Source of the DNA: Sulfurimonas hydrogeniphila
Lineage (GTDB): Bacteria > Campylobacterota > Campylobacteria > Campylobacterales > Sulfurimonadaceae
Assembly (NCBI RefSeq): GCF_009068765.1
Contig: NZ_CP035534.1
Location: 124,001-188,000, forward strand
Reading direction: 5' to 3'
Length of the DNA stretch: 64,000 bases
Shown in pieces: positions 1 through 8,796 of the stretch (position 1 is the stretch's first letter; the number at the start of each line of letters is the position of its first letter). The notes under the pieces are model-generated. The model ran no database searches. It had not been told where the DNA came from and saw only the letters and a list, made by a program, of their open reading frames with translations. Position numbers and translations under genes: made by a program.

Positions 1-92
1 GTTTTTGTGTATTTTCCTTTTAAATTTTGATGCTTTTTAAAAAACTTTTTTACTGTTTTTTCATACTTTTTACTAAAAGTGATTTCATACAT
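1..92 (-). CDS. RelE/ParE-family toxin, N-terminal part (runs off window)
   Basis: A reading frame on the minus strand opens with ATG at 92-90, inside the last codons of the upstream antitoxin (8-bp overlap), and stays open to the window edge. It reads MYEITFSKKYEKTVKKFF and continues KKHQNLKGKYTK, which resembles the beta-strand plus lysine-rich first helix of RelE/ParE mRNA interferases. Toxin directly after antitoxin with an overlap is the usual type II arrangement. Only about 30 residues are visible, so no catalytic residues can be checked. The family call is inferred from composition and context. Confidence 0.6.
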   Translation of the reverse strand, partial: MYEITFSKKYEKTVKKFFKKHQNLKGKYTK

Positions 93-333
93 CAGCTATC
101 TCTTTTAAATGTTTTGCAATATCTGTATGATAATCTTCATTTTTAATATCCTCCATTACCTCTGTATAAGCACGGTCAAGTTCCAAAGCACGAAGCTCTT
201 TATACCTTTCTATGTCCATAACGACATACTTTTTTTCACCACGAAAATTGATAATAACCTCGTCCCATTTCTCCAAGAGTTCTCCAAAAAGAGAAACGCC
301 TCGTTTTTTTACTTCATTTGCGCTGACTGTCAT
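85..333 (-). CDS. Phd/YefM-family antitoxin
   Basis: An 82-residue acidic protein. Its N-terminus (MTVSANEVKKRGVSLFGELL, then a central VIINFRGEKKYVVMDIERYKEL) follows the Phd/YefM pattern: an N-terminal DNA-binding beta-alpha fold, then 'xxxxRGkpkyVvmdieeYe' and a helical C-terminal toxin-binding tail. It should neutralise the RelE-like toxin that overlaps its 3' end and repress the pair's promoter. The module lies 44 bp downstream of the efflux adaptor gene, in the place where the RND pump gene of a cus-type operon would be expected. The start is the first ATG. Confidence 0.8.
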   Translation of the reverse strand: MTVSANEVKKRGVSLFGELLEKWDEVIINFRGEKKYVVMDIERYKELRALELDRAYTEVMEDIKNEDYHTDIAKHLKEIADV

Positions 334-377
334 AAGAATATCCTTAAAAGTACTTTTAAGAGTATTATAACACAGTT

Positions 378-1376
378 TTAATACAAGCCGTTTATCTGCG
401 CATCACTGTCCATCATAAAGAGGGCATTGTTGACAACTTCATCGCCGGCATTGAGTCCGCTTGTTATGATGTATGTTTCATTATTGAGCGGTTTGACATT
501 GACTTCCATCGGTTCATACTCTCCCTCAAATTCTCCGACAACAAAAACATAGTATTTTCCGTCTTTTAAGATAACCGCACTCTGCGGCAGTGTCAGATAC
601 TCTTTTGCCTTGTCTTTTGAAATTACATCCGCATACATTCCCGGAAAAAGTGTATGGTCTTTGTTCGCCAAAGTGAGTCGCATAGTGAGCGTTGCCTCTT
701 TTGGACTCAGATTTGGATAAAGAAACTTTGAATGCGTCTCGTATGTTTTATCGGTTGTTTTAAAACTGACACGAAAGTCATTGGCATGTTTGAGCCATTT
801 GACATCATCTTCAAAGACCTTTACCTCAACCCAGACGTCATCAAGATTGACTATCTCAAAAAGATTTGTTTTTGCATTAAAAGCAGATCCTTCATTGATA
901 TTTTTCATAAAGATATAACCGCTTTGCGGTGCATAGATTGTTGTGTTCGGTGATACTTTTCTCATCTTTATAACTTGAGAAATCTCATTTGGCGCGACTT
1001 CCAGCAAAGAAAGTTTCAGCTTTGCACTCTTGAGCATACCTTTGTTTGGTCTGTTTTTTGTGTAGTTGTACGAGTTGACATAGTCCTCTTTTGCTTTGTA
1101 TACTTCAGGAGAGTAGACAACTGCCAAAGGCTCGCCTTTTTTGACATATTTGTAAATTTTGTCGGCATAAAGTTTTTCGACAAATCCTCCAAAACGGGGA
1201 CTCACTTCATACACTCTCGCTTCATTTGCTTTGACAAAACCGTAATTTTTTTTGCTGTGGCTTGTTTTTGTTTTTTGTACCTTGACGGTCTGAACTGAAA
1301 AAAGCTGTTCCACCGATGCTTCTTTTGCCGATACCATCAACGGCAGCAAAAGTAGTAATAATTTTAAATTTTTCAC
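378..1376 (-). CDS. efflux RND transporter periplasmic adaptor subunit (CusB-like)
   Basis: A 332-residue exported protein with a Sec signal peptide (about residues 1-17, ending VSA). A barrel-sandwich half-motif (YEVSPRFGGFVEKLYADKIYK) comes next, then a helical hairpin region, a second lipoyl half (TTIYAPQSGYIFMKNINEGS) and beta-barrel and membrane-proximal domains, the order of the HlyD/CusB family. Such adaptors bridge an inner-membrane pump and an outer-membrane TolC channel, often for Cu/Ag or other heavy metals. It overlaps the upstream TolC gene by 4 bp (ATGA), so the two are co-translated. No RND pump gene follows; a toxin-antitoxin module does. The substrate cannot be told from the sequence. 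Confidence 0.82.
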   Translation of the reverse strand: MKNLKLLLLLLPLMVSAKEASVEQLFSVQTVKVQKTKTSHSKKNYGFVKANEARVYEVSPRFGGFVEKLYADKIYKYVKKGEPLAVVYSPEVYKAKEDYVNSYNYTKNRPNKGMLKSAKLKLSLLEVAPNEISQVIKMRKVSPNTTIYAPQSGYIFMKNINEGSAFNAKTNLFEIVNLDDVWVEVKVFEDDVKWLKHANDFRVSFKTTDKTYETHSKFLYPNLSPKEATLTMRLTLANKDHTLFPGMYADVISKDKAKEYLTLPQSAVILKDGKYYVFVVGEFEGEYEPMEVNVKPLNNETYIITSGLNAGDEVVNNALFMMDSDAQINGLY

Positions 1377-2551
1377 TGTAATTCTCCTTTAAGTTGTGCT
1401 ATTTTGGCTTGTGCCAGGTTGTAGTTTGCGACGGCTTTGATACTTTTTTGTTCCAAATCAAGTTTTTGAAACAGGACATCTATATATTTGAACAAATCAG
1501 CCCCGACAGAGATGGAAGAGCTTGAAAGCTCAAACATGTGAGCAACCTGGGGAAGAGCTTCATCTTGAATAATATGATATATTTCATAAGAAGAGAGCAT
1601 TTGCGCATAATAGGCTTCAAGCTCGGCATTGACAGATATCTGAGTATCTGCTTTTTGGCTTGTAGCGGAGAGAACCAAGGCGCGTGCTTCTTCTTCTTTG
1701 TAGTCTTCCGTGCCGTATATAGGCAGGCTCAAGCCGAAACCAAAATTAAAATAGTTGTTGAAATTTTCTCGAAGAGCATAGCCTGCGATGAGATTAATGT
1801 CCGGATAGTTGTTGAGATCTGCCATTTTTAACTTTGCATTTTGTTTGAGAATCTCTTTGTCTTTTATTTTAATATCCGGGTTCTCTGCTAAAGATTTTTG
1901 CAGTTGTCCCAAATCCGGTTTTTCCCCCATTTGTATATTTATATCCAAATGGTGTACTTTAAATGAGGCCAGATAGGAGAGTCTTGCATAGGCAGCATTG
2001 ATTTTTTCACGCAAAACACTTTTTTGGATTTGCAGATCTGAGAGGGAGAGTTCCGCTTTCATTATTCCGATATGCTGGTTCTCATCAATACTTGTGTAGG
2101 ATTCGTACAGATCAATGTTTTGCTGTGTCAGTGTGACATACTCATCAATAATTTTATACAATTCATTCAGTTTCCAAATGGTATAGGCTTCACTCTTTAT
2201 CTGTGCAACCAGTTTTGTTTTTGCTGCATTTAGTTTTTCCTGCAACAAAGCATCTTCCGCTTCTGCAATTTTTTTGTTGGTTTCACGTTTATTGTAAAAA
2301 GGAATTTTTTGTTTGAATGTCACCACAGACTGACTCATCGCCTGCGAAGAATTGAGTGTATTTTTTGTTATGAGCAGTTGGGGGTTTTCAAATTGGTCGG
2401 AGACTGCTATATTATATCTGTTTGCCTCAATTCTTTCATTGATAGCTTCCAGCGACGGTTTTTTTGCCAAAGAGATGTCAATAATTTCACTCAGGCTGAC
2501 TGCCTGTGCTCCGGAGCAAAGTAGGAAAATACCCAGTATCACTGTTTTCAT
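1373..2551 (-). CDS. TolC-family outer-membrane efflux protein (CusC-like)
   Basis: A 392-residue exported protein with a signal peptide (residues 1-17, ending AQA) and two outer-membrane-efflux repeats. The long helical segments and the conserved start SLSEIIDISLAKKPSLEAINERI are typical of TolC/OEP proteins. It forms the channel through which a tripartite pump expels its substrate. Its stop overlaps the start of the adaptor gene by 4 bp, giving a two-gene operon. It is somewhat shorter than E. coli TolC or CusC (about 460-490 residues), in the usual range for heavy-metal OEP proteins of Campylobacterota. Confidence 0.82.
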   Translation of the reverse strand: MKTVILGIFLLCSGAQAVSLSEIIDISLAKKPSLEAINERIEANRYNIAVSDQFENPQLLITKNTLNSSQAMSQSVVTFKQKIPFYNKRETNKKIAEAEDALLQEKLNAAKTKLVAQIKSEAYTIWKLNELYKIIDEYVTLTQQNIDLYESYTSIDENQHIGIMKAELSLSDLQIQKSVLREKINAAYARLSYLASFKVHHLDINIQMGEKPDLGQLQKSLAENPDIKIKDKEILKQNAKLKMADLNNYPDINLIAGYALRENFNNYFNFGFGLSLPIYGTEDYKEEEARALVLSATSQKADTQISVNAELEAYYAQMLSSYEIYHIIQDEALPQVAHMFELSSSSISVGADLFKYIDVLFQKLDLEQKSIKAVANYNLAQAKIAQLKGELQ

Positions 2552-2705
2552 AAATTATTCCTCTGTTTTTTTAGTTTTCAAAGTATAGCATGCTAATGTG
2601 TAGTGTTTGTGAGTTTTGTTGCTTATATGTCTACGCTAACTCAGTCAACGAAGCGGTGAGAAAGCCTTTTATTGTTAAGATGTTGTTTTAATAAAAAGGG
2701 AAAAA

Positions 2706-3044
2706 ATGAAAGAGATAGAAGAATTACTGCAAAAGTACAACCACTTTAAGCATGAACAACTGCGTTCAATACAACAGCTGCCCGATACAAAAATTGTGAC
2801 ACTTGTGGTGCAGGATGACGAGGGGGAGGATATTCACACTGTTAAAATTACTTTTAGCGGTATCAATGCTTCGAGAATTTTGGAAAACCATGTCCTCTCT
2901 TTCTTAGATATGGGCTTTGGGATAACACTTATCAAAGAAAACAACCTCTATGGCTTTGCCCTTGGAAGCGGAAGTACAATGTTACATGTACACAATGCGC
3001 CTTTGTACATTGTCGCTTCTGATATCAAGATAGAAGAGAGCTAG
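2706..3044 (+). CDS. conserved hypothetical protein, 112 residues
   Basis: Not recognised. The protein starts with a helical, acidic stretch (MKEIEELLQKYNHFKHEQLR) and continues as a predicted alpha/beta domain (KIVTLVVQDDEGEDIHTVKITFSG ... GITLIKENNLYGFALGSG). It has no signal peptide, membrane segment or cysteine, so it should be a soluble cytoplasmic protein. A purine-rich ribosome site (AAAAAGGG) sits 5 bp before the ATG. It lies between the divergently transcribed efflux pair and a diguanylate cyclase; the 48-bp gap suggests possible co-transcription with the latter. Confidence 0.65.
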   Translation: MKEIEELLQKYNHFKHEQLRSIQQLPDTKIVTLVVQDDEGEDIHTVKITFSGINASRILENHVLSFLDMGFGITLIKENNLYGFALGSGSTMLHVHNAPLYIVASDIKIEES

Positions 3045-3092
3045 CTTTATTCCTTAACATAGCTTTCAGTTTGTTTGCTATAAGCTATTTGT

Positions 3093-4577
3093 ATGAAGAA
3101 CTCAAAAAATAAATTTTTTATGATTGGGATTACCATTTTGCTTGTATGGGTTTTTATAGAAGCATACTTCTACATGATAGCTGTAGAGGCACAAAAAAAC
3201 TATACTGACAATTTACTCAAAGATGCACGGGAACATTACGAAGAAATAGAAAATATCCGTAATCTTCCTGCCGAGATTGGAACTTTTTATGTGAAAGAAG
3301 GTGATGCCTTTAAAAAAGTTGATCCCAGTCTGCCTGTACAAACCCTCTTGAAACAATACCAAACAAACGATTTTTACTATACAGTGACTCCAAAGGTGCA
3401 ACAAAAAGCTCTTTATAAGCTTGAGAGCGAAAAAAAAAGGCTTTATTATGTTTATAAAGAGATTGCCATTGATATGGATGCCTCTTTCTATGTAGAGAAG
3501 ATACAGAGCGTCTGGTTCAAGTTTTTTGCAGTAAGTTTTTTATTTACTGTTTTTACACTTGTCCTTCTTTTTCTCATCAGGTTTTTACAAAAAAAGAGTA
3601 GTAGTTATGAAAAGCTAAGCAATACGCTTGAACTCAAAGTTCTCCAGCAGACAAAACTGCTCGAAGCAGAACATGCCAAAAAAGAGATTTATCTGGAGAC
3701 GCTTTTTGAAAAGAGTCCCAATATCATCATTATCACAACCGGCAACAGTATTACCCGGGCGAATGAGGCATTTTTTAAATTTTTCAAAGAGTATGCTTCT
3801 TTGGAAGAGTTTAAAAGAGAGCATGAATGCATTTGTGACTTTTTTTGTGCATCATGCCATGGTGATACCATCAACAGCACAAAAATGCAATGGGTGGAAG
3901 ATGTTCTGGGTGAGGAAGAGCCAATCATAAAAATCTGTTACCTGGAGCAGGAATACTATTTTTCTGTGTATGCCAAAAAGATATATGAAGAGAATAAAAT
4001 GCATATGATGGTGACATTAAATGATATAACAGAAATATATAATATTCGGCATAAATTTGAAGATTTGTCCATGCAGGACGCACTGACAAATATTTACAAC
4101 AGGCGGTACTTTAATGTAGTGTTTCCGCAGGAGCTAAACAGAGCAAAAAGAACCCATGAGAGTTTTTGTTTTGTGATTATGGATGTGGACAATTTTAAAC
4201 TCTACAATGATAACTACGGGCATGATGCAGGGGATGAGGCACTTCAAAGCATTACTGCAAAAATCACAGAACTGACACAGCGTGCCAATGAGTTCTTTTT
4301 CCGTTTGGGCGGAGAAGAGTTTGGCTTTGTCTGCAGTGCCTATACAAAAGAGGAAGCCTTTAGACACCTGCAAAATATATGCAAAGAGGTGCAAAACCTG
4401 AAAATTGAGCATCTTTACAATGAAAAGTATGGAGTGCTTACTATATCTATAGGCGTATGTTATCTCTCTGATGCACGCGAGGGTGAAGTGAAATATATTT
4501 ATAAAAGTGCGGACAATGCCCTCTATAAAGCAAAAGAGAGCGGAAGAAACAAAGTTGTTCTATTTGAAAACTGTTGA
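3093..4577 (+). CDS. membrane-bound diguanylate cyclase with PAS domain
   Basis: A 494-residue sensor. A membrane helix at about residues 9-28 and a second at about 145-168 flank a periplasmic sensing region of roughly 115 residues. A short coiled coil and a PAS domain follow (about 200-320), and then a C-terminal GGDEF domain. The active site is GGEEF at about residue 406, an active variant. The product would be cyclic di-GMP. The allosteric inhibitory RxxD motif is changed to RANE (about 396-399), so product inhibition may be weakened; this is an inference. The 3' end overlaps convergent mutY by 18 bp. Confidence 0.9.
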   Translation: MKNSKNKFFMIGITILLVWVFIEAYFYMIAVEAQKNYTDNLLKDAREHYEEIENIRNLPAEIGTFYVKEGDAFKKVDPSLPVQTLLKQYQTNDFYYTVTPKVQQKALYKLESEKKRLYYVYKEIAIDMDASFYVEKIQSVWFKFFAVSFLFTVFTLVLLFLIRFLQKKSSSYEKLSNTLELKVLQQTKLLEAEHAKKEIYLETLFEKSPNIIIITTGNSITRANEAFFKFFKEYASLEEFKREHECICDFFCASCHGDTINSTKMQWVEDVLGEEEPIIKICYLEQEYYFSVYAKKIYEENKMHMMVTLNDITEIYNIRHKFEDLSMQDALTNIYNRRYFNVVFPQELNRAKRTHESFCFVIMDVDNFKLYNDNYGHDAGDEALQSITAKITELTQRANEFFFRLGGEEFGFVCSAYTKEEAFRHLQNICKEVQNLKIEHLYNEKYGVLTISIGVCYLSDAREGEVKYIYKSADNALYKAKESGRNKVVLFENC

Positions 4578-5465
4578 GAGCGCTTTTTTTGTCAAAGAAG
4601 AGATTGGAGCGCTGTGCAAGGCCTTTGTTTCTACCCAGATGCCATCTTCAAAAGAGTCGAGTGTGTAGAGCTTTACATGTAGGCGGTATTTTGTGTAGGC
4701 GTGTTTGAAACTGCCTAAAAAATCTTCTTCTATCGGGTCGACGGCAGGAAGTTCAAGCATGCCTTTGTACATGTTTCCTGTAGCAGGGGTAAGAGCTATT
4801 TTTTCATTTTGTATGCAAATACCGTAAAAAAGTTCGAGTGATTCATACTCTTTTTTCTTTGTTTTTGTATATAACTCCGCTTCTGTTTTTCCCTGACAGG
4901 TTTTTTGTAGCGGACACTCTTCGCATTTTGGATTTTTGGGCAGGCAGACAAGCGAACCCAAATCCATAAGGGCAAGGTTATGGCTTCTGGTGTCTTTGTG
5001 ATTAAGGAATTTTTGTGCGTATTCCCAAACTGTTTTGTCCTTTACATGTAAGAGGGCAAAATAACGCTTGAGCACTCTTGCTATGTTTGTATCGACAACA
5101 GGAATATTCTGATTGCAGCCGAAACTGCAAACGGCACTTGCGGTGTATTGCCCTATGCCGGGCAGAGAGAGCAGCTCCTTGTAGTCTGTCGGCAGAGATT
5201 TTGGTGAAAGTCGGGCTGTTTTATGAAGATTTCTTGCACGCGAATAGTACCCAAGTCCGCTCCATGCCGCTAAAACATCATCCAGCGGTGCATTTGCAAG
5301 GCTTTGAAGTGTGGGAAATTTCTCCAAAAACTGGGGGTAGTATTCATCCCGTACACGATTGACCTGTGTTTGTTGGAGCATGATTTCGCTGAGATATACA
5401 CGGTAGATGTCCTGTGTATTTCGCCAGGGAAGCTCATGCCTGCCTGCTTTTTCATACCATGCCAA
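4560..5465 (-). CDS. mutY: adenine DNA glycosylase MutY
   Basis: MutY removes adenine mispaired with 8-oxoguanine. The sequence has the catalytic Glu in LSEIMLQQTQV (residue 27 from the TTG start), the helix-hairpin-helix LSLPGIGQYTASAV, the catalytic Asp in VVDTNIARVL, a [4Fe-4S] loop with C-x6-C-x2-C-x5-C spacing (CLPKNPKCEECPLQKTC), and a C-terminal Nudix-like 8-oxoG recognition domain. The start is uncertain. The TTG at 5465 leaves only two residues before the conserved WYEKAGRHELPWR. An in-frame ATA at 5498-5496, 8 bp after a perfect AAGGAG (5512-5507), would give IKKIKQAQKELLAWYEKAG, a more normal N-terminus. No ATG or GTG is available nearby. The gene follows the ABC exporter directly. 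Confidence 0.93.
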   Translation of the reverse strand: MAWYEKAGRHELPWRNTQDIYRVYLSEIMLQQTQVNRVRDEYYPQFLEKFPTLQSLANAPLDDVLAAWSGLGYYSRARNLHKTARLSPKSLPTDYKELLSLPGIGQYTASAVCSFGCNQNIPVVDTNIARVLKRYFALLHVKDKTVWEYAQKFLNHKDTRSHNLALMDLGSLVCLPKNPKCEECPLQKTCQGKTEAELYTKTKKKEYESLELFYGICIQNEKIALTPATGNMYKGMLELPAVDPIEEDFLGSFKHAYTKYRLHVKLYTLDSFEDGIWVETKALHSAPISSLTKKALSTVFK

Positions 5466-5494
5466 AAGTTCTTTCTGTGCCTGTTTTATCTTTT

Positions 5495-7267
5495 TTATAA
5501 CAACTGCTCCTTGAGAAATTCGCTGTAGTGCCCTTCTTGTTCTTCAAGTTCTTCATGCGTGCCGCGTTGGACTATTTCGCCTTCATTGAGGACATAAATC
5601 ATATCGGCATTTTTAACAGTGCTGAGTCTGTGGGCGATGGTAATGACTGTTTTTTTCTCAAGCAGGGGAGCGAGTGCTCTAAAGAGTTTGGCTTCGGTGT
5701 GTACATCGAGTGCAGAAGTTGATTCATCAAAAATGACGACACTCGGATTTGCAATTATCATTCTGGCGATGCTGAGTCTTTGTCGTTGCCCGCCTGAAAG
5801 GCGTATGCCGTGATGCCCGACGAGGGTGTCAAGTCCGCTTGGCATAGTTTGGAGCATGTCAGAGAGCTGGGCGATTTCAAGAGCTTTGTGGATGGCCTCA
5901 TCGCTAATGTTTTCATGTCCCATGGTGATGTTAAATCTGAGTGAAGCGTTAAAGAGGATAGGCATCTGCAGGACTAAAAATATTTTTTGGCGCACGGAGT
6001 GTTTGTCCAGCTCTTCTGTGGGAATATCATTATATTTGAGTTCGCCGGATGTTTTTTCATAAAAACCGGCAATAATCTGAGCAAGGGTTGTTTTGCCGCT
6101 GCCGCTTGCACCGATAAGCGCTGTTTTTGAACCGTATTTGACATCAAAAGTTATCTCTTTAAGAATGAGCTTATCACTTGAGGCATAACTGAAGCATATA
6201 TTTTTTAAAGAAATATCAACGCTCTTTGTTGTAAGTTTTTTCTCCCCGCTCGTTTCTGTTTTGAGTGTCAGGACTTTGTTGATACGCTCTAAAGCAGCTT
6301 TGGCGGAGGCATAACTGTACTGCATGGAGAGGATGTCCTGGACCGGTGTCATGATAAACCAGATGTAGCCAAACATGGCAAACATCATACCGATACTCAG
6401 ATCACTGTAGGCTACAAGCAAAAGTCCTGAAGCACGAATGAGTTCAAAAACACTTAAAAAGATTGTATAAGAGAGTTTTTCATAGGCGACACTTTTAAAG
6501 CTGAATTCATTGGAAGTATCCTGAATTTTTTTTGCCTGTTCTATCGCTTTGCCAAAAAAATGCTGTTCTTTGTTACTGGCCTTTATCTGCCCGAACAGTT
6601 CAAGCGTTTCGCCGACATTTTCCTGAAATTCTGCAATTGCCTGGTTCTCTTCTTTTTTGAGTTCTCCCACGCGTGCGGACATTTTCTTGCTGACAAACAT
6701 GATAAGCGGCTGCACAAAAAGTATGAGTATGCCCAAAACAGGATTGATAACAATCATCACGATACCGACGGCAAGAAGGGTTAAAACAGAGGCAACAAAA
6801 CGTGAAGCACTGCTCATAATAAATGCATCAAGGGTATTGATGTCGGTGATAAGATTTGCCGTAATAGCACCGCTTCCAAGGGTCTCATAGGCATTCATGG
6901 AAGTTTTTTGGAGATGTTTTAAAAGACGTGAACGTATCATAAAAGTGACATATTTTGAAATTTTTGTAAATATTTTTGTGCTGAGTACCCCTAAAAAGTA
7001 GTATAAAAAGCGTAAAAATATAACAGCAAAGGCAACAAGCCCAATATAGTAAAAAGCAGAACCGCTCCCTAAAAATTTGTTAATAGTTGGAACAATATAC
7101 TCCGGCTTGTGCAGCAGGACTTCATCTACCATGACCGGCAGCATCAAAGGAATGGGAACACTGACGATGATAGCCAAAATGGTCAAAATCTGCCCGTTTA
7201 TCAGAGAAGATTTTTTATGCAGCGCTAATGCAAAGATGGATTTTATAGTGACAGGTTTTTGATTCAT
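5495..7267 (-). CDS. ABC exporter, fused permease-ATPase (MsbA/LmrA type)
   Basis: A half-transporter of about 590 residues: six membrane helices in the N-terminal half, then a nucleotide-binding domain with Walker A GASGSGKTT, signature LSGGQRQRLS, Walker B VVIFDEST and the H-loop IAHRLS. Homodimers of this type export lipids, peptides or drugs; the substrate is not visible here. A TTG in frame at 7285 would add six residues, but the ATG at 7267 (MNQKPVTIK) is the more likely start. The gene runs into mutY (stop at 5495) and probably shares a transcript with it. Confidence 0.88.
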   Translation of the reverse strand: MNQKPVTIKSIFALALHKKSSLINGQILTILAIIVSVPIPLMLPVMVDEVLLHKPEYIVPTINKFLGSGSAFYYIGLVAFAVIFLRFLYYFLGVLSTKIFTKISKYVTFMIRSRLLKHLQKTSMNAYETLGSGAITANLITDINTLDAFIMSSASRFVASVLTLLAVGIVMIVINPVLGILILFVQPLIMFVSKKMSARVGELKKEENQAIAEFQENVGETLELFGQIKASNKEQHFFGKAIEQAKKIQDTSNEFSFKSVAYEKLSYTIFLSVFELIRASGLLLVAYSDLSIGMMFAMFGYIWFIMTPVQDILSMQYSYASAKAALERINKVLTLKTETSGEKKLTTKSVDISLKNICFSYASSDKLILKEITFDVKYGSKTALIGASGSGKTTLAQIIAGFYEKTSGELKYNDIPTEELDKHSVRQKIFLVLQMPILFNASLRFNITMGHENISDEAIHKALEIAQLSDMLQTMPSGLDTLVGHHGIRLSGGQRQRLSIARMIIANPSVVIFDESTSALDVHTEAKLFRALAPLLEKKTVITIAHRLSTVKNADMIYVLNEGEIVQRGTHEELEEQEGHYSEFLKEQLL

Positions 7268-7369
7268 AAAAGAATTATATCTCAAAAAAGCAGACTCTAA
7301 AGTTAACTTTTTTATGTTTTTAGATATTTCAGGTATAATATATTGTGAAAAAATAGATAAGGACAGGTT

Positions 7370-7624
7370 ATGAAGAAAATATTATTGGCAGTTGTCTTTG
7401 CCGGCTTACATGTAATGGTGCTTAACGGGGATGATATTACACAAAAGCATATTCAGCAACAGATACAAAAAGAACAAAAATATGCAAAAGAGCAGAGGTT
7501 TTATCAGGGAAAAGATTATAATCTCTCAGCAGTGGAAGTGGACCCAAGTGATTTGGATGCAATCCCTACCATTGAACCGGAAAATGATTTTGATATGACG
7601 GATGTCTACAGAGATGATATTTAA
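7370..7624 (+). CDS. small secreted protein of unknown function
   Basis: An 84-residue protein with a clear Sec signal peptide (about residues 1-19) and a charged mature part rich in Gln, Glu, Lys and Asp (ITQKHIQQQIQKEQKYAKEQ, then an acidic C-terminus with many Asp residues). No cysteine or known domain is seen. A TATAAT -10 element lies at 7335-7340, about 30 bp before the ATG, and GGACAGG is a plausible ribosome site. It is divergent from the ABC exporter. It may be a lineage-specific periplasmic protein; its function is unknown. Confidence 0.7.
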   Translation: MKKILLAVVFAGLHVMVLNGDDITQKHIQQQIQKEQKYAKEQRFYQGKDYNLSAVEVDPSDLDAIPTIEPENDFDMTDVYRDDI

Positions 7625-7756
7625 TGGGGATATTTTGAAAATAGACGGATTTTATAGCTGAATAAGTTCTTTTTAAGCAATAATATCAAATAATTCTTAA
7701 AAGATAATATTTTTCTATTAATGAAAGTATGCTCTTTACTAAAAAAAGGATTCTCC

Positions 7757-8767
7757 GTGAAGAAAATGATTTTTTCATTATCAGTTGTTATATCATCCCT
7801 CTATGCTTCAGACACTCTCCTGTTAGAACAGGCAAAACAAAATTTTGCGCTATTGCCAAAAACATTTTCTTCTGCGCAATATACCATGACGCCGGAAAAA
7901 ATCAGACTTGGAAAGATGCTTTTTCATGAAAAAAGAGTTTCTATAGACGGAACAACGAGTTGTGCAAAATGCCATCCGTTTAGTTATTACGGAGCAGACA
8001 ATCTTGAAAAATCAAGAGGGAATTTTGGGAAACTGAATCCAAGAAATGCACCAACGGTCCTCAATGCTGCAGGTCAGGTTTCTCAGCATTGGCGCGGAGA
8101 CAGAAAAGATGTTGAAGAGCAGGCAAGAAAGGCATTGCTCGGAAAAGGCTCTTTTGGTGCACCTTCTAACGAGTGGGTGGAAAAGAAGCTGCAAAGTATT
8201 GAACAATACCGTATTTTGTTTAAAAAAGCATTTCCAAATGATACGAAGCCGATAAGCGTTGCCAATTATGCAAAGGCGATTGGAGCATGGGAGCGCACAC
8301 TTTCAACACCTTCACGGTTTGACGAATTTTTAGAGGGCAAAACAAATGCTTTGACACAAAAAGAAAAAACGGGGCTTAAAACATTTATAAAAACAGGCTG
8401 TGCCTCTTGTCATTCAGGAGCACTGCTTGGCGGTACAATGCTGCAAAAATTTGGAGTTGTTGCGCCTTACTGGGAGTATACCAAAAGCAAGAAGATTGAT
8501 GAAGGTCGCTACAATGTCACGAAAAAAGAAGAAGACAAATATCTCTTTAAGGTACCGCAACTTAGAAATGTTGCAATGACTTCCCCTTATTTTCATGATG
8601 GCAGTGTTGCATCATTGCAAGAAGCTGTAAAAATAATGGCAAAGGTGCAGTTAGGGGTAGATTTATCGCAAGAGGAAACAGAAAGTATTTATCTGTTTTT
8701 ACAATCTTTAACAGGGAAATTATCGCAAGATATAGTGACTGTGCCTATTTTACCGGAGACAAATTAA
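7757..8767 (+). CDS. di-heme cytochrome c peroxidase (CCP/MauG family)
   Basis: A periplasmic peroxidase of about 336 residues that would reduce H2O2 with electrons from c-type cytochromes. There are two haem-binding motifs, CAKCH (about residue 69) and CASCH (about 215), at the spacing of the bacterial CCP/MauG family. GTG at 7757, preceded by AAAGGATT, gives a compact signal peptide (VKKMIFSLSVVISSLYA); an in-frame ATG at 7721 would add 12 residues and looks less likely. It differs clearly from the second CCP at 33870-34790, so the two are not recent duplicates. Confidence 0.9.
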   Translation: MKKMIFSLSVVISSLYASDTLLLEQAKQNFALLPKTFSSAQYTMTPEKIRLGKMLFHEKRVSIDGTTSCAKCHPFSYYGADNLEKSRGNFGKLNPRNAPTVLNAAGQVSQHWRGDRKDVEEQARKALLGKGSFGAPSNEWVEKKLQSIEQYRILFKKAFPNDTKPISVANYAKAIGAWERTLSTPSRFDEFLEGKTNALTQKEKTGLKTFIKTGCASCHSGALLGGTMLQKFGVVAPYWEYTKSKKIDEGRYNVTKKEEDKYLFKVPQLRNVAMTSPYFHDGSVASLQEAVKIMAKVQLGVDLSQEETESIYLFLQSLTGKLSQDIVTVPILPETN

Positions 8768-8772
8768 AACAC

Positions 8773-8796
8773 AGAAGCCATTATATATTGGCTTCT
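8773..8796. terminator. bidirectional hairpin between the CCP gene and gltX
   Basis: An 8-bp perfect stem (AGAAGCCA / TGGCTTCT) with an 8-base AT loop lies just after the CCP stop and overlaps the last codons of convergent gltX. It can act in both directions as an intrinsic terminator, though the T-tract is weak on each side. Confidence 0.55.
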
